DNA of 64,000 bases, taken from the NCBI GenBank assembly GCA_014607495.2, contig CP053166.1:11736455-11800454 (forward strand), read 5' to 3'. The translations under genes were made by a program, and so were the position numbers. Under the pieces are notes generated by a model. It was not told the DNA's origin. It did not search any database and was given only the letters and a program-made list of their open reading frames with translations. Below are positions 23,073 to 33,169 of the stretch, piece by piece (positions within the stretch are counted from its first letter, which is position 1; each line of letters opens with the position of its first letter). The stretch comes from Carposina sasakii. Taxonomy: Eukaryota; Arthropoda; Insecta; Lepidoptera; Carposinidae.

Positions 23073-23334
23073 AAATGGAATTGGATTTTGGCGCTTGGTT
23101 TCCGATGGCGGAATTTTGTAAAATTAAGTTATAAAATATTAGCAGGAGATACAGTATATTTCTAGGTACGCATTAATATAGTTTCATTACATATCGTTAT
23201 AAGTAGAAACAAGCCGAGTTCAACATTTTAATACAATAAAAAATATGTTTTTAAATATTAATACATCTGAGACGCGTTGCTATGAAGACGAGAAGAAATT
23301 TCTTTGTGAATGAACGTTGTGTAATTTTTTGCAG

Positions 23335-23389
23335 GTAAACCAAGTCTGGTCAAAACCAAGACTTACAATACGGAATATTTTGGATTCAG
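23335..23389 (+). CDS. Candidate 55-bp internal coding exon, product unknown
   Basis: A polypyrimidine run ending TAATTTTTTGCAG is followed by 55 bp and then GTGAGTACC, so both splice sites are near consensus. Entering at phase 2, the frame reads KPSLVKTKTYNTEYFGF with no stop, then two bases of a split codon. The residue mix (aromatic pair, basic start) is unlike the AT-rich spacer. I do not recognise the protein. No partner exon is visible: the nearest other plus-strand candidates are 19 kb or more away and phases cannot be checked. Caution: the adjacent Rep-2 units contain a similar GCAGGTAAGC...GAGTAAAAC word at the same relative place, so the exon could be a diverged piece of that repeat. 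Confidence 0.33.
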
Positions 23390-23390
23390 G

Positions 23391-23905
23391 TGAGTACCTA
23401 GAATAAGTTTTATTCAGATTCATATTAAAATATTGCTATGTGTATGATTTTTTTAGCCATTGAATTTCGTTCTCTTAAGAATAAAATGTCTTGTGCTGAT
23501 GCGGGGCTTCTCTACAATACATCAGCTTTATTGAAAGTTGTTTAAAAATAGATAATTAGACGTAGATACTTATATCTTGTACTAACGTGACTGTGGGATA
23601 TCCTGTACCTATAATACTAGGTCTGGCTACCCATGTTCAGGAACCCGTGTGTGTATACAGTGTGTAGCGCGCCACCTATCTGACAGCGAGCGCGTTCGCG
23701 AGCGGCCTGCTCGCGTAGTCCGTTGCCCCGCTCGCTACCGCTAGGAGCTCTCTTGCCCAATACTTGTTATATTTTACTTAATTTGTATGTATTGTTTGAT
23801 TTAGTCAATTTAATATAACTCCTACGTTAAAACCAGTGTTTCTTTTGCTGAAGAAGGTTCACGCCCATCCGAACCGAAGCATACCATCTCGCTTCCCACA
23901 AGTGT
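23391..23905. other. No gene; contains a GC-rich block
   Basis: A Rep-1 scrap lies near 23,491-23,530 (GATGCGGGGCTTCTC). Bases 23,665-23,755 are strikingly GC-rich with nested short inverted words (GCGAGCGCGTTCGCGAGCGG). This may be part of a repeat, as the flanks are ordinary AT-rich DNA. Confidence 0.45.
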
Positions 23906-24186
23906 ATATTTTCGTTGCCACCCTTAACGAAGGGTACGTACTCTATACATCAAATTAAGTAAGTTTATGGCAAAAAAATGCTGGGAAACGATGTAAATTT
24001 TTTTTATTACTTGATCGGGCAAAATTTATAGTGTCCAGTGTTTATGCTAGTATTTTCATAGACATTATTTCTCGTGAAAAAATCTTGCTACACGCGTCAA
24101 TGTGCATTTATGCAGAAAAACGCAGTCTATTTACTCATCTTTGGACCCTAATATTTTGGAAACCAGACACTTCCCAATACCCTGTA
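23906..24186 (-). mobile_element. MITE-A copy, internally shortened
   Basis: Inverted family sequence from ATTTTCGTTGCCACCCTTAA to CTTCCCAATACCCTGTA. The block between the GGAAG word and the terminal repeat (the FATCATCACGATC region of other copies) is missing, as is the outermost left TIR. Confidence 0.75.
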
Positions 24187-24409
24187 TAGGTAAGGTTGGG
24201 GAAATAGCATTTTCACGTGTAGTATGTATGAACTTGCAATAAAATCTCTTATATAGGTACCTACATATCGTGTAATGTAGGCAGGTAGGCTCATTATACC
24301 CCAATACTTTGGAACTTATTATTGTTAGAATAATTAAGTACGTAATGTTTCATGTGTGTACTTATCTACCTCAAAATGCAGCAGACTGTAGTGTCACATC
24401 TGTCGTAGA

Positions 24410-24575
24410 ACCGATGGACGGTGGAGTAAACGGGTTCTCGAATGGAGAACCGGCCAGATGAACCGATGACTTAAAGAGGACGGCTGGTAGTGACTGGATG
24501 GCAAAAACGGGACATCGAGCCATATGGCGTACACTGGGGGAGGCCTACATCCAGCAGTGGACTGTAATAGGCTGA
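24410..24575 (+). pseudogene. RTE-type LINE, C-terminal remnant with tail
   Basis: The plus frame reads R, a stop where W is expected, then TDDLKRTAGSDWMAKTGHRA and IWRTLGEAYIQQWTVIG, followed by TGA and (GAC)n. This is the conserved RTE C-terminus in one frame with a single TGG-to-TGA change. Upstream, RWSKRVLEWRTG lies in another frame, so there is also a frameshift. Best-preserved RTE end in the window and the likely partner type of the SINE-like family at 37.6, 54.0 and 62.4 kb. Confidence 0.8.
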
Positions 24576-24717
24576 CGACGACGTAATTACCTAATTAATG
24601 GTATGTCTACATATAGACGTTAAGACAGAGTGATGTAGGCCTATATAATATATTTTACTATTTTATATACACTAATGTATTAAAATTTATAATATTACTA
24701 TGTAATCAAGAAAAATA

Positions 24718-24775
24718 GGCGTAGTTTAGTAGTGTAGGTAGCTCTGCGCACAAAATTGCGCAGTGAGTACAGATA
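24718..24775 (+). repeat. Isolated relative of the 27.2-kb satellite unit
   Basis: GGCGTAGTTTAGTAGTG, then CTCTGCGCACAAAATTGCGC, matching in order the unit words GGCGTAGTTTAGTAGCAAG and CAGTGCGCACAAG. Confidence 0.5.
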
Positions 24776-24941
24776 GTTTTCTTTAGAAGACATTATGTAG
24801 TAAGTGTAATGTAGGATGCAAATGGGTTCGACTAATACCTTAGGACCCACAGTCGCCTGCCCGTGGACTGATAGAAAGATAGAATATTTTAGAATACCTA
24901 TTTAGAATGGCACGTTACCGATCGCTAGATTGTTGTATTTG

Positions 24942-25066
24942 TGCCCGAAAAGCGGCGGTAGGCTTATCACGTGGGACTTAATAGGCTAACTGGTGAAAAG
25001 TGGGCGTGTAATTTGCACACTTCTGCCCAACCTCTTTGGGGGATAATGAGGTGGCTATATGTACCT
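24942..25066 (+). repeat. Dispersed repeat piece
   Basis: GAAAAGCGGCGGTAGGCTTA, CTAACTGGTGAAAAGTGGGC, TTTGCACACTTCTGCCC and AACCTCTTTGGGGGATAATG. Pattern known to me as a common lepidopteran retroelement 3' region; a related inverted scrap lies near 33,485-33,505. Confidence 0.45.
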
Positions 25067-25082
25067 ATGTATAAACATTATG

Positions 25083-25150
25083 TAGTATTTAGAGGTGGCG
25101 CGGGCGGTGTACTCGTAGTTTAGTAGGTGTCAGTGCGTACTGGGTGTGCA
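25083..25150 (+). repeat. Second isolated satellite-unit relative
   Basis: GGTGGCGCGGGCGGTGTACT, CGTAGTTTAGTAGGTGTCAG and TGCGTACTGGGTGTGCAG follow the word order of the array at 27,240-27,578. Confidence 0.5.
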
Positions 25151-25404
25151 GTTATTGTGCATTCCTTGGCTCCGAAGGTATACATTATATAAAGGTGGCA
25201 GCGTACTGATTTAATAAAGTTGATTTTGAGGCTCTATGTTATCGTCATCTCTAGAATAGTCTAAAAGTACCTATATTGATTTAAACCTATGATCTAAGTA
25301 CAGTAAATATTATATTATCAAGTTGAAGAGATATGCAGAACAAAATATTTGTAGAGGACTGTCACGATACAATATAAGTAACAACTTTTGGTTATATAAA
25401 ATTA

Positions 25405-25545
25405 CTAGCTGTTGCCCGCGGCTCCGCTCGCGTGTATGTTGCTTATTGCGTGGAACGGATATAAAATAGTTTACGTCCGATTCTCAGACCTACACATAAA
25501 AAATTTCATAAAAATTAGTCCAGCCATTTTTATGTATCTACTTTT
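25405..25545 (-). mobile_element. Helitron-like 3' part, inverted
   Basis: CTAG at 25,405-25,408 begins (plus view) CTAGCTGTTGCCCGCGGCTC followed by CGCTCGCGTG, a known alternative Helitron-type 3' end. Ends near CCAGCCATTTTTATG. Right limit approximate; a complete plus-strand element starts 50 bp further on. Confidence 0.55.
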
Positions 25546-25595
25546 ATGTACTTACTAGATATTCTATCATTATTAGATATCTTATCTATCTTCTA

Positions 25596-25928
25596 TCTAT
25601 ACATATAATAAAAATGTAACGGATCGCTGTCTGTACATGGAAGATATATGAGAAAAAATAATATAGGAGACCTTTATTAACGCCAAATAGTACCCAAAAG
25701 AATGATTTTTGGAAATTTTGTCTGTCTGTCGGTTTGTCTGTGCGTTTGTGCACGCTAATCTCAGAAACGGCTGAACCGATTTCGATGCAGTTTTCAGGAA
25801 TATATTGTGACAGGTCCAATTTAACATATAGGCTACTTTTTATCCCAGGAAAATGTTTTTATCCCGGAAAATATTGACATTTTATTTTTTCTGTAGTCCA
25901 CTCGGACGGAGTCGCGGGCGTACACTAG
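25596..25928 (+). mobile_element. Helitron-like non-autonomous element, complete (333 bp)
   Basis: A|TCTATACATATAATAAAA start, internal GCACGCTAATCTCAGAAACG and CAGGAATATATTGTGACAGG, and end GCGGGCGTACACTAG|T. Very similar to 53,427-53,757 and, inverted, to 47,066-47,390 and 49,897-50,239. No coding sequence. Confidence 0.85.
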
Positions 25929-25943
25929 TCCTTATTAATTTTG

Positions 25944-26072
25944 GATGACCTACCGACTAGCCTATTGCGATAACCTACGGACTAACGCATCATGACCTAC
26001 GGAGTAGCGCTACATGATAATAATCTATGGTCTAGCGAGTCATGGCTGCCTATGGTCTAGAGCGTCACCGAT
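25944..26072. repeat. Minisatellite cluster 1 (~26-bp unit, about 5 copies)
   Basis: Degenerate units built on CCTACGGACTAGCGCATCATGA-like sequence, split here as CCTACGGACTA plus ACGCATCATGA, then CCTACGGAGTA plus GCGCTACATGA, then TCTATGGTCTA plus GCGAGTCATGG. The same unit type recurs at 26,780-26,905. Confidence 0.65.
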
Positions 26073-26779
26073 AACCAATGGAATACAGACATCGCGACGT
26101 TTTCCGGGACGGCATACAGATCTCGATGGATCCTCCCCAGGATCTCGCGCAAATTATATTTAAAATAACTAAAATATCGACTGCAGCTTTTAACAGTTTC
26201 AGGAAATATTAAAGTTGTTAACCATGTCCGCAAGTAGTCTACTGAGCAAATAATAATGTAGGTTGAGGGACATTCTATGTGGTTAGTATGATATATTCGA
26301 CGCAAAAAAATAATGAAAATCCATTAGCACTGTGGGATTTTACATACTTACTACAATATTATATGTCCAGTATGTTTTTTAATGTAGTACGGGGTATGTA
26401 GAATCTACAGTGTTCACTGATCTTTAATATCTGACCTGCAATTTTGGCTACCCCATTTTTGGAAACATATCCATATCTATACTTATGTATGTAATGTACC
26501 TAAGTTCACTGAGCGCTATGATAATAACCGACATTTTGCGCAATAAAAACATGAGAAAAAGCCCTTTTTGAGAATTGAAACTTCAAGAGCGCATAGATAT
26601 TAATTTTTTAGACCCTTATATGTAGTAAAAAGTAACCACAAGTTCCGACAATGTTTATAGGTGCAGTCGATATCGCGAAACGTGTCACAAATCTATAACA
26701 ACTTTATTGCACCATGTTGTGAGCAAATAAATAACAATTATTTCTTTCTAAGACAGCCGTACCGCCTCTCGATGCCTTG
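26073..26779. other. No gene supported
   Basis: Spacer between the two minisatellite clusters. Bases 26,085-26,155 are GC-richer and open on the minus strand (NLREILGRIHRDLYAVPE in one frame) behind a weak CTGCAG acceptor, but the family is not recognised and the frame soon runs into minisatellite. Confidence 0.4.
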
Positions 26780-26905
26780 CCTAGAACATCACCGTTCGCC
26801 TAGCCTAGCGCACGACCACGATCGACTAGCCTTGTGAATCACGATAGTCTACGAACTAGAGTTTCATGATCGTCTAGCCTAGCGTATCACGATAGTGTAC
26901 ATACT
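26780..26905. repeat. Minisatellite cluster 2 (~26-bp unit, about 4-5 copies)
   Basis: Units of the form GTCTAGCCTAGCGTATCACG, with GCCTAGCGCACGACCACG and GACTAGCCTTGTGAATCACG variants, clearly related to the cluster at 25.9 kb. Confidence 0.65.
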
Positions 26906-27239
26906 ATAATACTACTTAGTTACCATATTAAACAGAGTTATATCCCAATAACCTAGCTAAATAAATATTCACACACTTTACAAGACATTAACCTAGTCCC
27001 ATACTAAGATCCCTAAAGTCTTGTGTCCTGAGTAGTATCCAACGGTATATAAATACATACATAGATAATTATAGAAACATCCATAACTCGGAAACAAACA
27101 TTGATATTCATCATATAAATGTTTGTACCTACCGGGATATGAACCCATGACCTATGGCGTCGCAGGCAGGTCAAATAGCGTAACATAGAGTCATAGGAAC
27201 CAAATGTTTTTATATACAAGCCATGTTTTGGTTTCTTGT

Positions 27240-27578
27240 TAGTGCGCACAGATTTATACGTAAACTGCGCATACCTTGTTAGCGCAGAAGATTCGTAGTA
27301 GTAAAAAGTGGCGGCGTGGTTTAGTAGCAAGGAAGTGCGAATAGTTTACACAGAGAGTGCGTGTCTTATCAGCGCAGTAGATTCGTAGTAGATAATGGTG
27401 GCGGCGTAGTTCAGTACCAAGGCAGTGCGCACAAGCTTGCATACAGTATTGGCATACTCGTACCTTGTCAGCGCAGTAGATTCGTAGTAGATAGAGCTGG
27501 CAGCGTAGTTTAGTAGCAAGACAGTGCAAAAGGTTTGCACACAGAGTTGTCTCGCACGCATACCTTGACAGCGCAGTA
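27240..27578 (+). repeat. Satellite-like array, ~91-100-bp unit, about 3.5 copies
   Basis: The word GATTCGTAGTAG recurs at about 27,288, 27,379 and 27,477. Each is preceded by CAGCGCAG(T/A)A and followed by GGCGGCGTAGTTTAGTA, GCAAGGCAGTGCG and a GTTTGCAC(A) word. Its minus-strand frames (repeating LNYAA...YYES-AL) are by-products of the repeat. The array ends exactly where a MITE-A copy begins. Confidence 0.8.
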
Positions 27579-27955
27579 TACAGGGTGATTTTTGGTCGTC
27601 AACGTTCCCGAAAACTACGAAATCTCCTCATCATCACGATAATTTTTCTTCACGGAAGCATACCTAGGAAGTATCTGGTTCCCAAGATATTAGGGTCCAA
27701 AGTAAGTTGAGTAAAAAAAAGACTGCGTTTTTGTGCATAAATGCACATAGACACGCGTAGCAAGATTTTTTCACGAGAAATAATTAATACCTATCTGTCT
27801 ATCATAAAACTAGCATAAACACTGGACACTATAAATTTTGCCCGATCAAGTAATAAAAAAATATTTTTCAAAGAAATTTACATCGTTTCCCAGAACTTTT
27901 TTGGCATAAACTTACTTTATATGATTTATAGAGTACGTACCACAGGGTAACAAAA
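27579..27955 (+). mobile_element. MITE-A copy, nearly complete
   Basis: TACAGGGTGATTTTTGGTCG start, all internal family blocks, and a degraded right end (GAGTACGTACCACAGGGTAA instead of CCTTCGTTAAGGGTGGCAAC...). Inserted at TA at the edge of the satellite array. Confidence 0.85.
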
Positions 27956-27965
27956 AAACTTAATA

Positions 27966-28010
27966 TTATACATATTACTAAGTATTTGTAATGCTTAGTA
28001 ATATGTATAA
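27966..28010. repeat. Hairpin with 17-bp perfect arms
   Basis: TTATACATATTACTAAG and its exact reverse complement are separated by an 11-nt loop, directly after the degraded MITE-A end. Confidence 0.9.
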
Positions 28011-28195
28011 TAAATGCAAAAGTAACTCTGTCTGTCTATCTATATCTCTGTCTGTTTGGCTTTTAGGCCAAAATTACTGAACCGATTGAAATGAAATAGT
28101 ACACAGGTAGTCTAGAGTTTGAAAAGGACACTAGAGACTACTTTTTATTTCGAGAAAACGGTTGCGTAGTGCATGGCTTTGGGCATGATTTATTA
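28011..28195 (+). repeat. Dispersed element with TCTGTCTGTCT leader
   Basis: TAACTCTGTCTGTCTATCTA, TTTGGCTTTTAGGCCAAAAT, TACTGAACCGATTGAAATGA and GACTACTTTTTATTTCGAG. These words follow the layout of lepidopteran Helitron-like or SINE-like repeats; no clear end was found. Confidence 0.45.
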
Positions 28196-28394
28196 GCACT
28201 TATAATTGTGATAATTAAACATAGTCATCATGCCTATTGTTTCAATTACATTTTGCCAAATTAATTGTAAACGTTTTTTTGCATTGGTGTGTTTGAATTT
28301 CCAATGATATTTGGTTGTTATCTACTAGAAAATAAAATTCAAAGTACAGTAACAGTAAGATAACACTAATTGAGTTAAACATCATACATACATA

Positions 28395-28460
28395 AACACA
28401 TGACTGTGTCATTGGGTAGCCAGAACTACAGGATTATGTCATTGTATTATATTGCGCATC
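28395..28460 (-). repeat. Rep-1 scrap
   Basis: ATTGGGTAGCCAGAACTACA, GGATTATGTCATTG resembles the inverted Rep-1 3' part (GGGTAGCCAGAACCTCAGGA at 44.3 kb). Confidence 0.5.
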
Positions 28461-28625
28461 AGCACATGACATATTTCTTTATAATAGTAAGGTATCTAAG
28501 TGATTAAGATATTATACATATCCCAACCCAAAACTCGGACTTACTGTAGACCCTAAAAATTCCACTATCCCATGTGTGTCCATCATCAGAGCCTTGTTAT
28601 GGAGTATGGCTTAGAATATTTTTGA

Positions 28626-29112
28626 CAAAATAATTTTTTTCTTGAAGCAAATTTTTCCAATCGCAAAATTCCAAAATTTACCAAAGTTTTTGTTTTATTT
28701 CGCAGATTTTTCCGAAGTTAAATTTACTGATATAGTATTTTACCAGATGAGATTATTACATACGCATACTTTACTGATATTTTTCTTGATAATATCTTTT
28801 TGTCTTTTCGATAGCTTTGAAAAATAACTTCCTTTCGGTACAGCTTTGAACTGGCATCCAAAGTTCAGTTAAGAACTTTATACGACATTTAGTGCCTAAA
28901 TATGATCAGCGTATTTATTTTATTTGGATTCTTCACGAGCGTGCCTGTATATTGTAATGAACTACATATTTGGAATTATCAAGATTGTTCAATTTTACGA
29001 ATGGAATTATTACTATTAAGAAAAAAGGAAACCGGGGAATTCGATAAAGAGAAAATAACAAATTGGAAAATTTTGCGAATGGAAAAATTGCTTCAAGAAA
29101 AAAAATGATTAT
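28626..29112. mobile_element. Possible TIR element (~490 bp, ~45-bp imperfect ends)
   Basis: TTTTTTTCTTGAAGCAAA, then TTTTTCCAATCGCAAAATTC, at the left is the inverse of sequence at about 29,060-29,107 (GCGAATGGAAAAATTGCTTC, AAGAAAAAAA). The interior holds short open frames on both strands that mirror one another because of the inverted ends; none is recognised. Confidence 0.5.
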
Positions 29113-30108
29113 CAATAATAAAATAATAAATAATGATAAAATCTTTATTAATAATTTTATAAAAATGATTTTGTCGAAAAGTTCGCCATACTCTTGTTAT
29201 GTTATGTTTCGCGGAACCAATACAAGTGAACCCACCCACATACTAATGTTTCGGGTTGCTAATAAATCTCACAATACGTTTCTCGTCGGCTCCATCATCA
29301 GCTCCCTCGTTTTTATTATATTGTGAGAAAAGATTTCTCATTAATATGTAAGTATTCATTACATATATTTTTTTAATAAAACTGAATGAAGATATTAACG
29401 CACGTAATAATTATCATACATAATAAAGAATTATAATAACTGTTTGTTTTTCTCTATTATATCTAATGTCAAGTTTATTGTCGAAAATTTAATATTTATT
29501 AGCCACCCACACTTTACAATAGTAGTAGTACGTTAGGTATGCTAATATTAATTTAAGTACATAATTCCATTCTTTGCTGTTTTCTTTTAAATAAAAATCA
29601 TCACCACCAGTGAAATCACCACTGTGAAACCGAAACTTTTAAGAGATTTGGTGCTCTACCTACACCTCGCTAAAGACGTGTTTCGTAAAACTTGAATTTC
29701 TTTTAAATTATTTTATCATAACAATAACATATTCATACGTAGCATAACGTTTTCATAAGGTAATCTTGTTTTATATGTTTTTATTTTAGGTGAACATCTA
29801 CACATTTGGGAAATATAAATATTTTTATCAAAGCCACGTGAACGTTGTTTTAGAGTCACGGGAATTTTAAGACTCTAGCTAGAGATATGATCAGGAAAAG
29901 CAGGTAGGAAAATTAAAAGGAAAATATACAGTAAGGTATCTCTAAATACATAAATATGGCAATCTGGACCTACATTTTCCATAAACTATCCAAGTTCAAG
30001 TCAAAAGTTTTACTTTTTATTTTAAATACCTATGTAGCTAAAAAAATTTACAGTATCTTTTTTATCAGATCTGAATGAATGCCAAAATAATATAAAAGTT
30101 CTACTTAC
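29113..30108. other. No gene supported
   Basis: AT-rich. A moderately GC patch at 29,180-29,330 is open on the plus strand (ends GSIISSLVFIIL) but lacks splice or start context. A TTTTATTTTAG acceptor-like word at 29,779-29,789 leads into closed frames. Confidence 0.4.
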
Positions 30109-30345
30109 AAAACAGAAAATCAAAGTTTCCCATAAAATGTCTCCAACAGCCCACAACAAACCAAAAACTGTCACAAACACAACAAGACCACAATAAATTC
30201 ACTGCAACAATTTTTGGAATCAACAATTATATTATTTTACTCGCTCTTATTAAGCTCGCTCGAAGTTCGACGCGATTCGTTCGACGCCGACGGTGTACCA
30301 GACGTGTGGACGTCACGGCAGCTGTTTGAATACTGCCTTACTTAC
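30109..30345 (-). promoter_or_regulatory. CpG-rich block, possible promoter and first exon on minus strand
   Basis: Bases 30,245-30,325 are CpG-rich amid AT-rich DNA (minus: GACGTCCACACGTCTGG, CGTCGGCGTCGAACGAATCG, CGTCGAACTTCGAGCGAGC). Minus-strand sequence then runs stop-poor to an ATG at 30,133 opening MGNFDFLF plus one base, with a consensus donor GTAAGT at 30,108-30,103. Layout fits a 5' UTR, a short coding start and intron 1. No TATA box or matching second exon is identified downstream (below 30.1 kb), so the call rests on composition plus one donor site. Confidence 0.3.
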
Positions 30346-31377
30346 TTTACTATAGGCATTATAGCCATAGAGGAGAATAAGGTATAGCATAGGTATTCCA
30401 CTTGTGCCTTTGCCTAGTCATTTGTCTAGTTTACTCTTGTGAGGAATGAATTTATTAACATTGGAATAAGTTCTGAATTTTAGAATTTGAAGTTTTCATG
30501 TCGGGTAAGAAAGCTTACTGAAGATATTCATTCAGTAATCTTATTATAATTTTTAAGTGTAAATATTTATTTTTATAACAAGAATAGTTTGGACAATTTT
30601 ATTATGAGTAAAACTAGATGAGATTATCTAAAATAAACTTACTGATGAGCTTTTAAAAAGCTAAAACTAGAAACGTATACTATACCTATACTATTAATTT
30701 AATTGTTCCAAAATTTTTATCGTTTATACAATGTTAAATTAATATGTTAGATTATTAGATTATATTAGAAATCTTTGGTTTTTTGCAACGAGGTCTTTTT
30801 AGAGACGAGAAACACACAGTTCAGATAGTTTATAGCCGATTCTCGAGAAGCCGAAACTTTTCGAGCAAGACTTTGCAGGTCAAATAAAAGACAACTAACA
30901 GCACTTTACTAGAACGTTTGCGTAGGGGTTTAAAAATACATTTTTATAAAAGTCCAAAAAAACCCACCAAAAGAAAAATCTGACCCTTTTTTAGCGTCAG
31001 TTATTTTTATTTCAAGTACGGTTTTATTAATACCGTCTCGGGTAAAGTTATCAAATAATTAATTTATAAAATCAATTTTAAAAACCCGTAAAGTGAAGGG
31101 CGTGTCAAAAAGGCAAAACGTGGTAAATTGAAGCTTAATTTCGCTCCAACGTTTTATCGTTAAAGTTATAATTTAATAATGCCCAAAAAAATCCCCTTTA
31201 AGCAATTTTATAAGCCTTAACGAATTCCTAATAAATTTTGTATAAGTCCCTAATCTCTTTTGGAAGTTTAATTGGTTCAATTTAAGTGCACTGTATTTCT
31301 AGGTAGAACATTACATACTGTTGCAGCATTTCGTATGAGTACAAACTTTTTTGAAATGCCGCATCACATATATAGGT
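30346..31377. other. No gene seen
   Basis: AT-rich spacer, upstream (in minus sense) of the CpG-rich block. No repeat recognised. Confidence 0.5.
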
Positions 31378-31582
31378 ATAAGGTGTGAGTGACAGCCAGG
31401 CAAATACTGAAATGCTGAACAAGTACCATGTTGAGATAGACGACAGTGATGAACCGCATTATTTTCTTTCCGTGTCAATTGTATCAGGCTAATTTTCAAA
31501 GATTTTCGTTTCAGAACCATGGTCTGAAGTCAGTTAGTAAGTTAGTATATCAATATTTGCCTGGCTGTCACTTACACCCTGT
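31378..31582. mobile_element. MITE with ~30-bp terminal inverted repeats (205 bp)
   Basis: Left end AAGGTGTGAGTGACAGCC, AGGCAAATACTGA; right end, inverted, ACAGGGTGTAAGTGACAGCC, AGGCAAATATTGA. Flanked by TA on both sides (TATA left, ATAC right). The interior has no coding sequence. Related to MITE-B only in the ACAGGGTGTAA tip. Confidence 0.85.
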
Positions 31583-31584
31583 AT

Positions 31585-31760
31585 ACTCGCGACTGTGTTT
31601 CCAAAATGGGGTAGCTAGAACTGTATGATCACTAAGAAAATCCTACTGCCACGTTTAGCATAGCGGGTTAAAATATAATAGACCAGCGACAAGTTGCCTG
31701 CTTATAAGAACGCTCCTGAGTTCCCTAATCGACTCTTACGACATGCACAGAAACTTATAG
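31585..31760 (-). repeat. Rep-1 copy
   Basis: TCCAAAATGGGGTAGCTAGA, CCACGTTTAGCATAGCGGG and CCTAATCGACTCTTACGACA are inverted Rep-1 blocks in family order. Confidence 0.7.
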
Positions 31761-32289
31761 TCAATATTTGTTTAGTTTTTATTTGAATACTCCAATTTTC
31801 TTTGTTCTTGTTCTTTACTGTAGTATAAGGAAGGTAAACAGGTTGATGTGTATGTACAAATACGTTCAATCTAAGTTTTATATGAAGACCGGTTTAATTA
31901 AATATTCACAAGTATATTCTAGAGTCTCATGCGCCATCTTATATGTTTTACCCAAAATTATAGGTAGTTTTATATCACATTCATCGGAAGTGACCGACTA
32001 TGTTCTTGGTCGATTGTGAAGGTGAAGGTGCTCCCTATTCATTTTTCGGCTATATGTGTTAGTTAGTGAGTAGGTAGATGCCGCATATGGGCTCTTTGTG
32101 CAACTGGTTAGGTCAAAAATAGGACTACGCGACCGACGCAAAAAATTTGGATTTTGTAGAAATCTATCGATTTTGAGCACAGAATTTTAAAACTTACGAA
32201 ATGGCAGAAAGTAATTTACAAAATCAGGGGACGAATAGATAATTTCCATACACTTCCATTTGTCTTTAGGAAATAAGTACTTCACTATA
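31761..32289. other. No gene supported
   Basis: An 83-codon plus frame (31,768-32,019) has no signature and no splice context. Confidence 0.45.
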
Positions 32290-32470
32290 TAATATACCTA
32301 TAAAAAAGTCGATTCCCGCTGTCTGTCTGCCCCTATGTATGCTTAGATCTTTGAAAGTATACGCAACGGATTACGATGCGATTATTGGATACCGATCCCA
32401 AAATATACATCATGTATGTAATAGATGGTTTTCTATTACATATAGCCACACATAGATTTGTGACGTACAA
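32290..32470 (+). repeat. Rep-5 copy
   Basis: AAAAAGTCGATTCCCGCTGT, CTGTCTGCCCCTATGTATGC, TTAGATCTTTGAAAGTATAC, GCAACGGATTACGATGCG. Inverted partner at 21,985-22,110. Confidence 0.6.
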
Positions 32471-32716
32471 CAGGTAAAACATAATATGATTTCTCACTGG
32501 AACAAATTAATGAATGGAATTTTCATGTCCTCTAGGAAAATTATTATTTTATAGGTGAATACAAACGCCTTCTGCCATTATAGTATTAAATATGTAGGCT
32601 TCCTTGATGTAAGTGGATCTTCGAATTGATATTAATAAAACTATTCATGTGATCACACGATATAAATTACTTACATACCTAATTGAATTAACTTATTTTA
32701 TTGCGTCCACCGTGTA

Positions 32717-32875
32717 TATATAGCACCACCTCATGTCTGCCCGTGGGTATCGTAAGAGGCGATATAAGGATCCTGGAGGTGGGCAGCAGCTCCTCCTGTG
32801 TTGACGTCGTAATCTGAAAACCACACTAAGGTCACAAACATGCCTGCATGGTGACCATGGGAATAAGCCCCCCAT
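32717..32875 (+). repeat. SINE-like element, 5' part only
   Basis: ACCACCTCATGTCTGCCCGT, GGGTATCGTAAGAGGCGAT, GAGGTGGGCAGCAGC and CCTCCTGTGTTGAC match the head and body of the SINE-like family at 54.0 kb. The RTE-like 3' end and GAT tail are absent. Confidence 0.65.
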
Positions 32876-32984
32876 TTGTTATGTAGGTAGATATATATGA
32901 TAGGTAGGTTGCTTAAAGTTAGAGTAAAAGGTACAAAATGTAGGAAAATCTATAAACGGGCGATTAAATTAGGTAAACATAAGT

Positions 32985-33169
32985 AAGGGTCGATTCATAT
33001 CTGACGGAACATGCGTCGCGTATTATCGGTCGCGTAACGTCAGAACAGACAAAATGAAAAACACTCAACCGTTCACACGCAACCGATGATACGTTAGTGC
33101 GTCGAGCGTACGTTTGCCTGTACCTGGAGATACGCTCGACGCATCTTCCGTCAGATATGAACCTACCCT
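32985..33169. mobile_element. MITE with ~33-bp terminal inverted repeats (185 bp)
   Basis: AGGGTCGATTCATATCTGAC, GGAACATGCGTCG on the left pairs with the inverse of CGACGCATCTTCCGTCAGAT, ATGAACCTACCCT on the right. GC- and CpG-rich inside. Flanks are TAA/TAA-like. A second internal pair of CG-rich words (GCGTCGAGCGTACG) extends the hairpin. Confidence 0.8.

Noticed and set aside
27013..27561. Minus-strand frames with repeating YYESTALTR-like residues
   Set aside because: Periodic translation of the ~95-bp satellite unit, not a repeat protein.
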